A DNA stretch of 64,000 nucleotides from Anaeromassilibacillus senegalensis (GCF_001261775.1 NZ_LN868538.1:124001-188000); one strand, 5' to 3'; shown: positions 1-8,695, counted from the first letter of the stretch. The notes: generated by a model from the letters alone, not told the origin. Translations and numbers: made by a program.

Positions 1-763
1 TATAATGGGTATGGAACACATTTTTCTTCTTTTGATCCTCCGCAGAGCCGGTATCGTCAAAGTTCATAAACCGGTTATAGTCATCCCGTACCTCAAGCGC
101 TTTTTTAAGCTGGTCGTTGATCTTTTCCAATATTCCGTTGATCTCCGTTATGGCGCTTTCCTCGTCCGAGGCGCAGCTATTGACCACCTGAATTTGGTCG
201 TAAATTTTCTGATAGACCTTTTCCAAATCCTCTATCTTGTCATCGACGTCCATTTTCTTCTCGATGACCTCCGAATCCTTCTTGACCTTTTTAAACGCTT
301 CCAGCCGGTTCAGTAACTGGTCGATCAGGATCACCGGCGCGCGGAATTTGGCATACTCTTCGATCTGCCTTCGCAGCACATCCAGATTATCCAGGTTCTG
401 CCCCTGCGCGGGAAGCACCGCCCCCGGCTTCAAATTGGAGCCGTAGGTCAGCTGGAACGTACCCAACCCCTGCTTCCGGTTTTCCTGCCCAAAGACGGCA
501 ACCTCCACATACTGATCCACCATGTCCGCCAACTTTTCATCCGACTGCATGACCCCGAACAGGCCGTAGAGGTCCTGCAAAAGGGCGTCATAGCTGGCCA
601 AAACCGAGTTGGCCGCCAATTGGTTGGCATCCTGTACCACGCTGCGGGCCGCATAAATCCGCGCCAAGTCCACCGCCGTCCCACTGACCAAAATGGAAGG
701 GATCAGCAAAAGGCTGACGAAAACCGTCACCATTCCCTTACAGTTGTGCCGCAATACGTTCAT
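1..763 (-). CDS. TadG-like pilus assembly protein, N-terminal part (cut by window edge)
   Basis: From an ATG at 763 the frame stays open to the left edge (254 codons), so the C-terminus is missing. The start is basic (MNVLRHNCKG) and is followed by one hydrophobic segment at about residues 11-30, the topology of TadE/TadG-type proteins that anchor in the membrane and help build Flp pili. The remainder is soluble and charged, with Lys/Glu-rich stretches that could form coiled coil around residues 150-235. GAGGGGG lies directly before the ATG and the gene begins 11 bases after the upstream tadE stop, so it belongs to the same transcript. The assignment rests on topology and operon position, not on a catalytic motif. 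Confidence 0.7.
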   Translation of the reverse strand, partial: MNVLRHNCKGMVTVFVSLLLIPSILVSGTAVDLARIYAARSVVQDANQLAANSVLASYDALLQDLYGLFGVMQSDEKLADMVDQYVEVAVFGQENRKQGLGTFQLTYGSNLKPGAVLPAQGQNLDNLDVLRRQIEEYAKFRAPVILIDQLLNRLEAFKKVKKDSEVIEKKMDVDDKIEDLEKVYQKIYDQIQVVNSCASDEESAITEINGILEKINDQLKKALEVRDDYNRFMNFDDTGSAEDQKKKNVFHTHY

Positions 764-774
764 CCCCCTCGTTT

Positions 775-1428
775 TTATATTCCCAGGACGTCCTTAAACC
801 GGCTGCATAAATCCCCCACCTTGGAAAATGCCTGCGAGATATTGTATTTTTCATCGAGCCAGGCCGCCACATCTGCCGCAATGTCCATATCGCGCACAAA
901 CTCGTCCCCATCCTGCACCACCGCCGTGGACGTCACCGTAACGGGGATTTCCTTTGGAAACTTTACAAAGCTCAGGTCCACCGGCATGGGGATGGTGCGG
1001 GTGGCGGTGATGGAGATTTCCTTATAGATTACATAATTGGTCACGCTGTATTCCACCTTCAGCTCTCCCACCGGGTTTTGTATCCCGGAGGATTCCACGT
1101 GGGAAACGATGGCTTCCGCCTCCCCGCCGTCCTCCCCGGAACCGATTGCGTGGAACAGCGCGGCGTACACATTGTCCAAATCCTTTTTATTCCGCACCCA
1201 CTCGTAGCCCGTCCCCTCCGCGTCGCAGTCCAGCCAGGTATCGCTGCGCTGGACCGCGATGGCTGTCGCGGCATATTGGGTGGCTCGTTGGAGCAGTGCC
1301 CGTGTGGGCAAATACATCGCCAGCAAAACCAGGCCGGCGTAAATCATAATCATAATGGGAAGGAGGATCGCCGCCTCCACAACGGCGCTCCCCCTGTTGT
1401 CTTTTTTCAATCGAAGCTTCCGCAGCAA
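775..1428 (-). CDS. tadE: TadE-family pilus assembly protein
   Basis: 217 aa starting at a TTG (1428) behind AGGAGGGGG. The N-terminus is typical of TadE: a basic leader with RGSAVVEAA at about residues 12-20, where the Glu is the one conserved in pilin-like and pseudopilin sequences, then a hydrophobic helix to about residue 42. The rest is predicted extracytoplasmic. TadE-like proteins are membrane-anchored and needed for assembly of Tad (Flp) pili. The gene sits between the pilin gene and the TadG-like gene in a tightly packed leftward operon. Confidence 0.85.
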   Translation of the reverse strand: MLRKLRLKKDNRGSAVVEAAILLPIMIMIYAGLVLLAMYLPTRALLQRATQYAATAIAVQRSDTWLDCDAEGTGYEWVRNKKDLDNVYAALFHAIGSGEDGGEAEAIVSHVESSGIQNPVGELKVEYSVTNYVIYKEISITATRTIPMPVDLSFVKFPKEIPVTVTSTAVVQDGDEFVRDMDIAADVAAWLDEKYNISQAFSKVGDLCSRFKDVLGI

Positions 1429-1458
1429 GACGGTCCCCCTCCTCTTCTCATTAACCTT

Positions 1459-1701
1459 TTATCCCCCGTCAGATGACATTGGCTTTATTCCAGATGCCTG
1501 ACTGGTCACATCTTTCCACATATCGTCTAACCAACCGCTCATCGCTCCCCACAGAAACACGACGGCCAACACAGCCACCAGGACGAGCAGAACGGCCACC
1601 ACGATTCCGTCAACTCCCCGCTCATCCTCCTTTAATTTCCGGAAGAATTCCCAAACATGCAGACGAGACGCAATGACCGCCTTGTCGAGTTTTTTCAACA
1701 T
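1459..1701 (-). CDS. Flp-type (type IVb) pilin-like protein
   Basis: The ATG at 1701 is chosen because GGAGGGG precedes it by 6 bases; this gives 80 aa. A basic N-terminal leader (MLKKLDKAVIASRLHVWEFF) is followed by DERGVDGI and a strongly hydrophobic helix at about residues 33-51, then a short polar C-terminal tail. That is the layout of small Flp/Flp1-like pilins, which are trimmed by a prepilin peptidase just before the hydrophobic helix and polymerise into the Tad pilus. It lies directly downstream of the two platform genes. No peptidase gene is visible here; it may lie beyond the left edge or elsewhere in the genome. Confidence 0.72.
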   Translation of the reverse strand: MLKKLDKAVIASRLHVWEFFRKLKEDERGVDGIVVAVLLVLVAVLAVVFLWGAMSGWLDDMWKDVTSQASGIKPMSSDGG

Positions 1702-1741
1702 TGCTTTCCCCTCCTTTCGCACAGAACATTTATGTACTTCG

Positions 1742-2797
1742 TCACAAACCGCTGAAGTTTGTGATGACAGGTACCACAATCATGATGAGGATCGCGACAA
1801 AGAGCAGCATGGTGGGGATCATCAGCTTGGCATTTGCCTGTTCCGAATCCCGCTTGGCGGTATGCTGCCGCTCCTGCCACGCCTCGTGGGCCATGCTCTT
1901 GAGCAGCAGGCCGATCTCCGCGTTGCCTTTGGACAGGTTTTGGATCATCGCGGTGGCCAGCTTTGTGGTCTCTTTGGTAGAGCACCGATCAATAAAATTG
2001 GCGTACGCAACCGCCGGCTCCACCAGGTTGTCCAGTTCCTCCGAGACCTTCCGCATTTCCAGGTAGAGCTCCCCGTCCTGGCTGCAGGCCGTCTCTTTCC
2101 ACGCTTGGTTCATAATCATTCCGGAGGTAACGAGCAGGGCCAGCTTGGAAACCACGTTGGGGAACTGGCGGCCGATTGCTGCCCGGCGTTTGGCCACCCG
2201 ATCCTTCACGTCGCTGTAGAACGCGTACGCCAGCACCACCGCAATGGCTGTTCCTGCCAGCGAAACGGCCAGTCCGCTGTTTACGTCCCCCGTGCTCAGC
2301 AGGATGGACCCCAGCGCCAACGTCAGCGCCATCCCCAGAATAAGGCAGGAAAGCATCTGCGCCAAAAGCCGCCGGGTGCGGTTGGCCGCATATTTTTTGC
2401 CGTCCAGCTCCGCATACTGAGCATAAATGACCTTGTTGAAATTCCCCTTGCCGATGGCGTCCACCCGCCGCTGGAGGACGTAGCCCGGCATCGCGAGTAT
2501 TCCCACGCTCTTCAAATTCCCCTTTTGCAGCCGGACATTGGCCTCCTTCCGCTTGGCGATCTGCTTTTCCGAACTGCCCAGAAAGAGCCGCATGACCTTG
2601 CCCGCCAAACCGTGATACCGCGCCAGTATTTTGGCGTTTTTGCGGTCCTTCTGTTCCAGCTCTGCAATTTCGTCCAGATTGCCCAGCACCGTATTGTAAG
2701 CAGCCTGGATCCAATCTTCCTCCCGCGCCTGAAACAGGAGAATCAACCACAGAAGCATCAGCACCGTGGCAAGACCTGATAATACGATCATCAGCAT
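1742..2797 (-). CDS. tadC: Tad pilus inner-membrane platform protein TadC
   Basis: A type II secretion system F-domain protein, about 351 aa from the ATG at 2797. A GTG six bases upstream (2803) is possible, but GAGGAGGGG is better spaced for the ATG. Hydrophobic segments occur at the extreme N-terminus, as a pair in the middle (about 150-195) and at the C-terminus (about 325-350, LLFVAILIMIVVPVI), as in TadC. Together with TadB it forms the membrane base that couples the TadA ATPase to pilus extension. It starts 12 bases after the tadB stop and is followed by the pilin gene, the usual tadA-B-C order. Confidence 0.9.
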   Translation of the reverse strand: MLMIVLSGLATVLMLLWLILLFQAREEDWIQAAYNTVLGNLDEIAELEQKDRKNAKILARYHGLAGKVMRLFLGSSEKQIAKRKEANVRLQKGNLKSVGILAMPGYVLQRRVDAIGKGNFNKVIYAQYAELDGKKYAANRTRRLLAQMLSCLILGMALTLALGSILLSTGDVNSGLAVSLAGTAIAVVLAYAFYSDVKDRVAKRRAAIGRQFPNVVSKLALLVTSGMIMNQAWKETACSQDGELYLEMRKVSEELDNLVEPAVAYANFIDRCSTKETTKLATAMIQNLSKGNAEIGLLLKSMAHEAWQERQHTAKRDSEQANAKLMIPTMLLFVAILIMIVVPVITNFSGL

Positions 2798-2809
2798 AGC
2801 CACCCCTCC

Positions 2810-3631
2810 TCACAGCTCCACATTGCTAAACTTCCGCGCCATGATGAAGCTGATGACAAACACGATAAGCCCCACGGTGGCCACGATCCGCCCCAAAGGC
2901 GTGGTATAGAGCGCGTCCATAAAGCCGGCGCCCGCGTAGCCGATGATCAGCAGGATGACCAGCGGCATAAAGAGCATAATGTTGACCTCGGACTTGGCGG
3001 CGGTCATCATGGTGTCAATTTCCATTTCGATCTCCATTTTATCCGCAATAATCTGCTGGGTTTCGCGGATGATCTCGTCTGCCCGGCCGGATTTTCCCTC
3101 GATGGTGGCATAAATGGAGGCAAAGCTCTCCACATCCTCCAAGCCGCTGCGCCGGGCAAAATCCATAAATGATTTGGAGAGCGGCACGGCATTGTTGAAC
3201 CGGCTGAGAATAAGGTTTAGCTCCGCCATGATGTCACTGTCCTCGGGATAGATCATGGAGAGGTCCTGCCGCGCGCTCAAAAGTGCTTTCAGCACAGGAT
3301 TCCCCGCCCGCATTGCCACTGACATCGCCTCCAAAAGGTCATAAAACTCCATTCGGAGTCTCATGAGACGTTTATGAACGGCGTTTTGCGCGGCGGCAAA
3401 AATGTTTACGATTCCTACAAGCGCCCCGCCTACAAGGCTCAGCGGAAGAATTTTATAAAAAATAAACAGCACCGCAAACCCTGCGGCAAACCCGATGAGG
3501 AACGCCAGAATGTGATCTGCCGGCCCCGACGGGCTCACCGCGTAATCCGGCACCGCCATCGGCTGCCGGTCCTTCTGCCCGCGTTGAGAGGGAGTCTCCT
3601 CTCTCGTGGACACAAACAGGTTGTCTTCCAT
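2810..3631 (-). CDS. tadB: Tad pilus inner-membrane platform protein TadB
   Basis: 273 aa, ATG at 3631 behind AGGAGGGGG. It carries two hydrophobic segments at about residues 40-85, a cytoplasmic T2SF domain (residues about 95-210; note RMEFYDLLEAMSVAMRAG, typical of this family), and two C-terminal membrane segments. It is the partner of TadC in the pilus assembly platform. It lies 12 bases after tadA and immediately before tadC. The first 35 residues are polar and variable, which is common for this family. Confidence 0.9.
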   Translation of the reverse strand: MEDNLFVSTREETPSQRGQKDRQPMAVPDYAVSPSGPADHILAFLIGFAAGFAVLFIFYKILPLSLVGGALVGIVNIFAAAQNAVHKRLMRLRMEFYDLLEAMSVAMRAGNPVLKALLSARQDLSMIYPEDSDIMAELNLILSRFNNAVPLSKSFMDFARRSGLEDVESFASIYATIEGKSGRADEIIRETQQIIADKMEIEMEIDTMMTAAKSEVNIMLFMPLVILLIIGYAGAGFMDALYTTPLGRIVATVGLIVFVISFIMARKFSNVEL

Positions 3632-3643
3632 CGCCGCCCCCTC

Positions 3644-4924
3644 CTAAATCGTCCGGTTGATACCGGCGTTTGTCAGCTTCTGTGTATCTTTCATGGACTT
3701 GTCCGTCCGGACCAGGCTCCCGACGACTTTATCCCTTGTGCTCTCCGGCGTCTCACGGAACTGGTAAAGGGGATTGATCCGGTACTTCCGCTCATCAATG
3801 TCGTACCCCAGGATTTCTACAATCTCCATCGTCTTCCTGCTCTTATCGCGAAGGCGGGAGAGATGGATGACAATGTCCACCGCTGAACCGATCTGCTGCC
3901 GGATGGCCTCCAGCGGCAATCCTTCCGCCCCCTGGAGCACCATGGTCTCTAGACGGCGCAGCATATCCTCCGTGGAGTTCGCGTGGCCGGTGGAGAGGGA
4001 CCCATCGTGGCCGGTATTCATCGCCTGAAGCATATCGAGCGCCTCCGCGCCGCGGACCTCGCCCACGATGATACGGTCGGGCCGCATGCGCAGGGCCGAT
4101 TTGATCAGGTCCCGGATCGTGACGGCGCCACTGCCGCCCGCGCCGGCGTTCCTGGTCTCCAGCCGCACCAGGTTGTCAATGCAGCGGATTTGCAGCTCCG
4201 CGGAGTCCTCGATGGTAATGACGCGCTCATCCCGCGGGATAAAATTGGATAAGGCGTTCAGAAAGGTTGTCTTACCGCTGCCCGTGCCCCCGCTTATGAA
4301 AATATTGTATTTGGCCCTGACCAAAACCTGTAGGACCTCCGCCACCTCCGGCGTGAACGACTTGTATCCGATGAGCTTTTCCACCGTCATCGCTTCCTTG
4401 GGGAAACGGCGTATGGTAACGATAGGACCATTGAGCGCCACAGGCGGCATGACCACATTCACACGAGAGCCGTCTTCCAAACGGGTATCCACAATGGGTT
4501 CGCTTTCATTGACCGACCGGCCCGCCTGTGAAACGAATTTCGTAATGACGGTCGTCAGTTCCTGCGGGCTTTCAAAATGGATGTCCAACCGGGAGAGATG
4601 TCCTTTTCTTTCCACAAAGATATTCTTATGCCCGTTTATCATAATCTCCGTAATTTCGGAATCGGCGATGATCTGCCCCAGCACGCCCAATCCCCTGATG
4701 GATTGATAAACCGTAGATACGATTTGATTACGCTCCCGAAAATTCAGGGTAGAGAGCTCCCGGTATGCTTCAGGGCTGCTCGTTTTCGCCCAATTTTGCT
4801 TTTCTTCCATGGTCCGCAGAATAAAGTCCCACAACTGCTCATCGCTCATGATGGTAAGGTCGGGATTGTTCTGCACCTCTGTTTTCAACTGCCGAATCAG
4901 TTCATCACGTTTTATCTCTGTCAC
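3644..4924 (-). CDS. tadA: Tad pilus assembly ATPase TadA (CpaF family)
   Basis: 426 aa, GTG start at 4924 preceded by AGGAGG. It is a secretion-type hexameric ATPase that powers pilus assembly at the cytoplasmic face. Visible motifs: Walker A SGGTGSGKTT at about 211-220, acidic Asp box ITIED at about 237-241, Walker B region RPDRIIVGEVRG at about 281-292, and the His box TGHDGSLSTGHAN at about 304-316. The order and spacing match CpaF/TadA proteins and all catalytic residues are present. It lies between tadZ and tadB in the operon. There is a single ATPase gene, consistent with a Tad system rather than a type II or type IVa system. Confidence 0.95.
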   Translation of the reverse strand: MTEIKRDELIRQLKTEVQNNPDLTIMSDEQLWDFILRTMEEKQNWAKTSSPEAYRELSTLNFRERNQIVSTVYQSIRGLGVLGQIIADSEITEIMINGHKNIFVERKGHLSRLDIHFESPQELTTVITKFVSQAGRSVNESEPIVDTRLEDGSRVNVVMPPVALNGPIVTIRRFPKEAMTVEKLIGYKSFTPEVAEVLQVLVRAKYNIFISGGTGSGKTTFLNALSNFIPRDERVITIEDSAELQIRCIDNLVRLETRNAGAGGSGAVTIRDLIKSALRMRPDRIIVGEVRGAEALDMLQAMNTGHDGSLSTGHANSTEDMLRRLETMVLQGAEGLPLEAIRQQIGSAVDIVIHLSRLRDKSRKTMEIVEILGYDIDERKYRINPLYQFRETPESTRDKVVGSLVRTDKSMKDTQKLTNAGINRTI

Positions 4925-4944
4925 GCCATTGCTCCTCCTGTCCT

Positions 4945-5946
4945 CTATACGCCAAAATTAACCGCGGACAAGCTCTTATACACAGAAATTGGGTTGTCAG
5001 AGCGTACATAAGGAAGCGTCACCGCCCGTTCAGCAGCGTTGCCGGTCTGAGCACCCATATTTCCCACCCAAACGCATTTGGGACGTATTTGTTCAAACAG
5101 ATCATGCTGGCAGCAAAATTGTTCCCATTTCGCTTGGCACCTCTGGCTTCCATCCATTACCGCCAACACAGCATCCGCCAGTTTTAGCAATTCCCGGCAG
5201 CGTTCGTCGCAAACCGCAGACAGATCCAACACGACTTCATCTGCTCCGTTGGATGCTGCCGCAACCAGCTCCTGAACCTCCGGAGAGGAGAGGATATTCA
5301 TGTCGTCATAATTGTTGGGCCGACAAAAATAGAAGATACCCGAACCATTATCCTGCTTACGAATACTTTGCAGAAGCAGCGCAAGATTACCGCCCTGTTT
5401 TCCAAATGCTTCGCTGATACTTTTGCCGTCATTGGAAAAATACACCGGCACACTGGAGAAATATTCCAAGTCCAAATAGATCGTTTGCTTCTTGTTTGCC
5501 ACACACTGGGCAGCATAAGCCAGCGCCACTGTGGTCTTTCCTGTTCCGCCAGCTGGGGACCAGACCGCGGTAATATGAGCATTTCGACTTTCTGGGAACT
5601 CCTTTTTTTCGGAGGTACTGGCGTATTTTTCCAGAACGTCTTCTACAATCGCCGAAACGCGCTGATATTTTCGCACAGTGTCATACCGTTCGGACTGTTC
5701 GCCTGCGCCCGTCATTCCGTCCCACAGAATCAGAGGCAATGACACCTCCTTCAATGTTGTTCCCGCCGCTAGTTCCGGGCCGAGCAGCGCAACATCATAG
5801 CGATGGACGGACAACATCTCCGACAGGCATGTATCTGAGGAACACGTACTTACCTCAAAACACTTTGCATACTTATCTAACAAAACCCCGGAAAGATGAT
5901 TGGAATAATCCGTATCTTCCGTTGCAATTAAAAGCTGCACTTTCAT
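4945..5946 (-). CDS. tadZ: TadZ/CpaE-like MinD-family ATPase
   Basis: About 333 aa from the ATG at 5946, chosen over a GTG at 5955 because AGGTGA is correctly spaced for the ATG. The N-terminal ~115 residues resemble an atypical response-regulator receiver (acidic ATEDTD near residue 8-13, YDVALLGPEL near 50-59), as in CpaE/TadZ. It is followed by a ParA/MinD-type ATPase domain with deviant Walker A SPAGGTGKTT at about 130-139. TadZ-like proteins localise the Tad machinery in the cell. The gene follows the PP2C phosphatase gene by 10 bases and precedes tadA by 20, so the three are probably translated from one message. Confidence 0.87.
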   Translation of the reverse strand: MKVQLLIATEDTDYSNHLSGVLLDKYAKCFEVSTCSSDTCLSEMLSVHRYDVALLGPELAAGTTLKEVSLPLILWDGMTGAGEQSERYDTVRKYQRVSAIVEDVLEKYASTSEKKEFPESRNAHITAVWSPAGGTGKTTVALAYAAQCVANKKQTIYLDLEYFSSVPVYFSNDGKSISEAFGKQGGNLALLLQSIRKQDNGSGIFYFCRPNNYDDMNILSSPEVQELVAAASNGADEVVLDLSAVCDERCRELLKLADAVLAVMDGSQRCQAKWEQFCCQHDLFEQIRPKCVWVGNMGAQTGNAAERAVTLPYVRSDNPISVYKSLSAVNFGV

Positions 5947-5956
5947 ATAAGTCACC

Positions 5957-6634
5957 TCATTTTTTGCTTTGGAGCAGAATTGCAGAAATATTGTCCGTCT
6001 CGCCCAAATCTATCGCCCTGCGCGCCAAACGCTCCAACATACGCTCTGCACGCCTTCCATGGATCTGGTTGACTTCCTTCTGCAGTTCATCTTTCGCTAT
6101 GCGCTTATAAAAGCCGTCCGTACACAGGAGAAAAGATTTTCTATCAGCTTCACCCTCTTCATACTGGACGGTAAGCGTATCCCAGCGGCCAATACAAGCT
6201 GTAAGTTTCCCGGAATCAGAGAGGTTGTCCTGGCTCAATTGGCACAGTTCCGCGCCGTCGCACTGATAGACTCTGCTGTCTCCAACATGTACAAGCACAT
6301 ATCGCCCTTTCGAGATCAATAGCGCGGAAAGCGTCGTCGCCGCATCCAGATTCTTATTCCGCGCCGCTTTTATTACTTCCCGATTAATGTCAAGCACCCG
6401 GTCCCGCAGAGACAACCCCAGTCTGCTGCTGTCTGTTTCCTCCTGCCAAACCGCCAGCGCCCTTGTTGAATAGTGTGAAGCAAAGGCGCCGTCGCGAGTG
6501 CTCCCCACACCATCACATACCACCGCCAGCAACAGCGGACCTTCCGGCGACGGCCATTCCCTCCAAAAAATGCTGTCCATATTGGAAAGGCGGGCATTTT
6601 GAAGACTCAAGCCACAGCAATACCAACTGTCCAA
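5957..6634 (-). CDS. PP2C-family serine/threonine phosphatase heading the Tad operon
   Basis: A TTG at 6634 with AGGAAGGAG seven bases upstream is the best start (225 aa); an in-frame TTG at 6658 has a poorer ribosome site. Metal-binding PP2C motifs are all visible: VVCDGVGS near residue 40, VHVGDSRVY near 113-121, LCTDGFY near 170 and TDNIS near the C-terminus. It is a single soluble catalytic domain of normal minimal PP2C length with no membrane anchor. As first gene of the pilus operon, ending 10 bases before tadZ, it may dephosphorylate a Tad component or a regulator; that role is inferred from position only. No cognate kinase gene is in view. Confidence 0.88.
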   Translation of the reverse strand: MDSWYCCGLSLQNARLSNMDSIFWREWPSPEGPLLLAVVCDGVGSTRDGAFASHYSTRALAVWQEETDSSRLGLSLRDRVLDINREVIKAARNKNLDAATTLSALLISKGRYVLVHVGDSRVYQCDGAELCQLSQDNLSDSGKLTACIGRWDTLTVQYEEGEADRKSFLLCTDGFYKRIAKDELQKEVNQIHGRRAERMLERLARRAIDLGETDNISAILLQSKK

Positions 6635-6734
6635 ATTCTGTCTCCTTCCTCTTACCAATCCTTCTTAACCTTAAATCCTTTTCGCGGTTTTATCTCATTA
6701 CGTTTCTCTCGTTTGATCGTCGTTCCAAGCAAAT

Positions 6735-6770
6735 TGTTTCGATCAAAAAGTGTACCTTTTGATCGAAACA
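6735..6770. repeat. Left recombination-site candidate: 36-bp perfect palindrome
   Basis: Arms of 14 bp (TGTTTCGATCAAAA and its complement) flank an 8-bp centre. The sub-segment ATCAAAAAGTGTACCTT (6742-6758) recurs in inverted orientation at 6882-6898. The site has the layout of a serine-invertase crossover site: two half-sites related by dyad symmetry around a central dinucleotide (GT at 6752-6753). A perfect palindrome could also be a regulator operator. Confidence 0.7.
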
Positions 6771-6829
6771 GTCTTCTTTTGTATTTAGAAAAAAGCATTT
6801 TCAAAACTTATAAAATGATTCAAAATACC

Positions 6830-6858
6830 TTGTTGTTTTTTGTCGTCTGTGCTATTAT
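6830..6858 (+). promoter_or_regulatory. Weaker rightward promoter candidate inside the invertible segment
   Basis: TTGTTG (6830-6835), 17 bp, then TGC-TATTAT (extended -10, 6850-6858), on the strand facing away from the tad genes. It overlaps the leftward promoter. In the present orientation it would give a transcript antisense to the recombinase 3' end; after inversion it would face the operon. Its -35 is poor (3 of 6). Confidence 0.35.
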
Positions 6859-6881
6859 AGTAAAAGTTTAAGTACTGTCAG
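6854..6881 (-). promoter_or_regulatory. Leftward sigma-A-type promoter for the PP2C-tad operon
   Basis: Read on the minus strand: CTGACA (6881-6876), a 16-bp spacer, then a consensus TATAAT (6859-6854). Transcription would begin near 6847 and cross the left palindrome, giving a leader of roughly 210 nt before the PP2C start at 6634. The -35 touches the right recombination site, so recombinase binding there could block it. No comparable promoter is seen between the left palindrome and the operon. Confidence 0.72.
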
Positions 6882-6899
6882 AAGGTACACTTTTTGATA
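6876..6899. repeat. Right recombination-site candidate
   Basis: Contains AAGGTACACTTTTTGAT (6882-6898), the exact reverse complement of 6742-6758, with a degenerate second half-site (TGTCAG). The central dinucleotide is AC on this strand (6887-6888), which is GT on the other. The two sites therefore share the same core in opposite orientation, the arrangement that produces inversion rather than deletion. Confidence 0.65.
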
Positions 6900-6903
6900 G
6901 TTT

Positions 6904-6935
6904 TACTTTTTGACAGCATCGTGCATCAAAAAGTA
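6904..6935. repeat. Additional inverted copies of the recombinase-site half motif
   Basis: TACTTTTTGA (6904-6913) and TCAAAAAGTA (6926-6935) form a 10-bp perfect inverted repeat around a 12-bp centre. They reuse the ACTTTTTGA core of the neighbouring crossover sites, but with the half-sites facing the other way. It could be an accessory recombinase or regulator binding site; there is no T-run that would mark a terminator. Confidence 0.5.
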
Positions 6936-6992
6936 GATAACAGAGGGTTTAAGGAAACCTATTCGGACTCACGCGTTGATGTAGGCTTGTTT

Positions 6993-7649
<657 letters not shown>

Positions 7650-7669
7650 TTACGCTAATTGGCTGTTGC

Positions 7670-7703
7670 AAAAAAGCTCCGTCTGCTGGTACAGGCGGAG
7701 AAG
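7670..7703 (-). terminator. Rho-independent terminator (leftward)
   Basis: On the minus strand CTCCGCCTG, a 6-base loop and CAGACGGAG form a 9-bp stem with one mismatch, followed by CTTTTTTG. It isolates the serine recombinase gene from leftward transcription arriving from the decayed region. Confidence 0.65.
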
Positions 7704-7796
7704 CGGGAGATGTCTTCATGTTCATATACATACAAACTTTTTCTTACAAATGATACGGTTAAGTCCAATTTTGAAGGGCTATTACAATAACATTAG

Positions 7797-7855
7797 AAAA
7801 ACGAAGCAGGAGCGTTGATGGCCCATAAGGCGAATCAACGCTCCTGCTTCGTTTT
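7797..7855. terminator. Long perfect hairpin, bidirectional terminator
   Basis: 22-bp perfect arms (AAAACGAAGCAGGAGCG... at 7797-7818 and its complement at 7834-7855) around a 15-base loop, with T-runs at both outer ends. It lies just downstream of the decayed leftward gene at 7968-8169 and can end transcripts from either side. Confidence 0.7.
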
Positions 7856-7967
7856 AAAATAGAATCTATACATAGACAGTAAAAAGAGCAAAGCAAGTAT
7901 GAAAAAGAGGTACAAAAAAACAGAGAAAAAAACTAGTATAAAAACGCCTGTACTAAGTAAGGCTGCT

Positions 7968-8169
7968 TTATCTTTTTCGATCAATTACTTTTATAACAAC
8001 AAAAAATACGCCAACCAGTAAAAGACTTCCGTAGCAGGAAGACACATGCAGGCCAAAATTGGTTTTGTACTTCCGATGAGCAAGTATCTTAAACCCTATA
8101 ACAGCATTTATAAAAGAGCTCCAAAAAGTCGCTATTTATTAAAAAATGCTTCTTTGTGTTACCTTTCAT
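7968..8169 (-). pseudogene. Remnant of a small membrane protein gene
   Basis: From an ATG at 8169 the frame MKGNTKKHFLINSDF breaks at a TTTTT run. Skipping one T restores an open frame (SSFINAVIGFKIL ... LLLVGVFFVVIKVIDRKR) ending at a TAA at 7970-7968. The restored protein would have about 66 aa with one strong C-terminal membrane segment. No good ribosome site is seen. The family is not recognised; a real frameshift or a base-calling error in the homopolymer are both possible. Confidence 0.35.
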
Positions 8170-8297
8170 GTATTCCAGATATAATACACAAGTAATAGCA
8201 AGGGAGCGTCCATTATAATTGCCAAGCATTAAATATGATAACACGCAGATTAAAGCCGTCCACAGATTTTTTCGCTGAACCGACTCCGCCGGGTTAG

Positions 8298-8529
8298 CAG
8301 CTGCTCAGAAAAAATGTTCTCTTTTATGAAGAGAAATATTTCACTCTGACTGACGAAAAATTGATCTGAAAACAGTTACGGCAATGATAAGATTATTGAT
8401 GTTGATCTTGTCATTGATTCGCATCCAACACATTATACCTTTTTATATGAGAAATTTGCGAGCTATTTTCATCATATAAAAACAAACACTTATGCGGTAC
8501 ATCACAGAAAACGCCCACCAATGACATAA
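8298..8529 (+). pseudogene. Decayed coding remnant of unknown function
   Basis: Two short rightward frames read like pieces of one protein: RKNVLFYEEKYFTLTDEKLI then, after a frame change near 8367, GNDKIIDVDLVIDSHPTH and on to a TAA at 8527-8529. There is no start site. The rest of 7605-8560 holds no intact gene, only the terminators listed and low-GC sequence. Confidence 0.3.
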
Positions 8530-8654
8530 TTTTATTATTTGTAATACATTAGGAGACGTCATGGAACCACGGGCATATGAAGATAAGTTTAAAAATGAAT
8601 CAGAATCACTTGGTGTCATTGGACAAAGAAAATTCCCATTAGTGTCCAAAATGC

Positions 8655-8689
8655 AAAGAAAAAGCCAAGAACCTGTATGGTTCCTGGCT
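8655..8689 (-). terminator. Leftward terminator just outside the left attachment site
   Basis: On the minus strand AGCCA-GGAACC, a short loop and GGTTC-TTGGCT form a stem followed by TTTTTCTTT. It lies on the host side of attL and would stop leftward transcription leaving the prophage end. A rightward frame of 79 codons (8561-8800, with AGGAG before its ATG) runs through it and the att site; this is probably not a gene. Confidence 0.55.
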
Positions 8690-8695
8690 AAAATT

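Larger units (their letters stand above)
6759..6881. other. Putative invertible promoter segment upstream of the Tad operon
   Basis: 123 bp enclosed by the inverted 17-bp repeats at 6742-6758 and 6882-6898. It contains the only convincing promoter upstream of the PP2C-tad operon. A serine recombinase gene lies 94 bp to the right of the right repeat. This is the composition of a phase-variation switch: repeats, promoter and a neighbouring recombinase. In the orientation given, the promoter points toward the operon. Confidence 0.65.

Noticed and set aside
1673..2803. Long rightward open frames opposite tadC (up to 368 codons) and similar long frames opposite other genes
   Set aside because: They are antisense to clear TadC coding sequence, have no ribosome site and show low-complexity, His/Gln/Arg-rich translations typical of the opposite strand of GC-rich genes.
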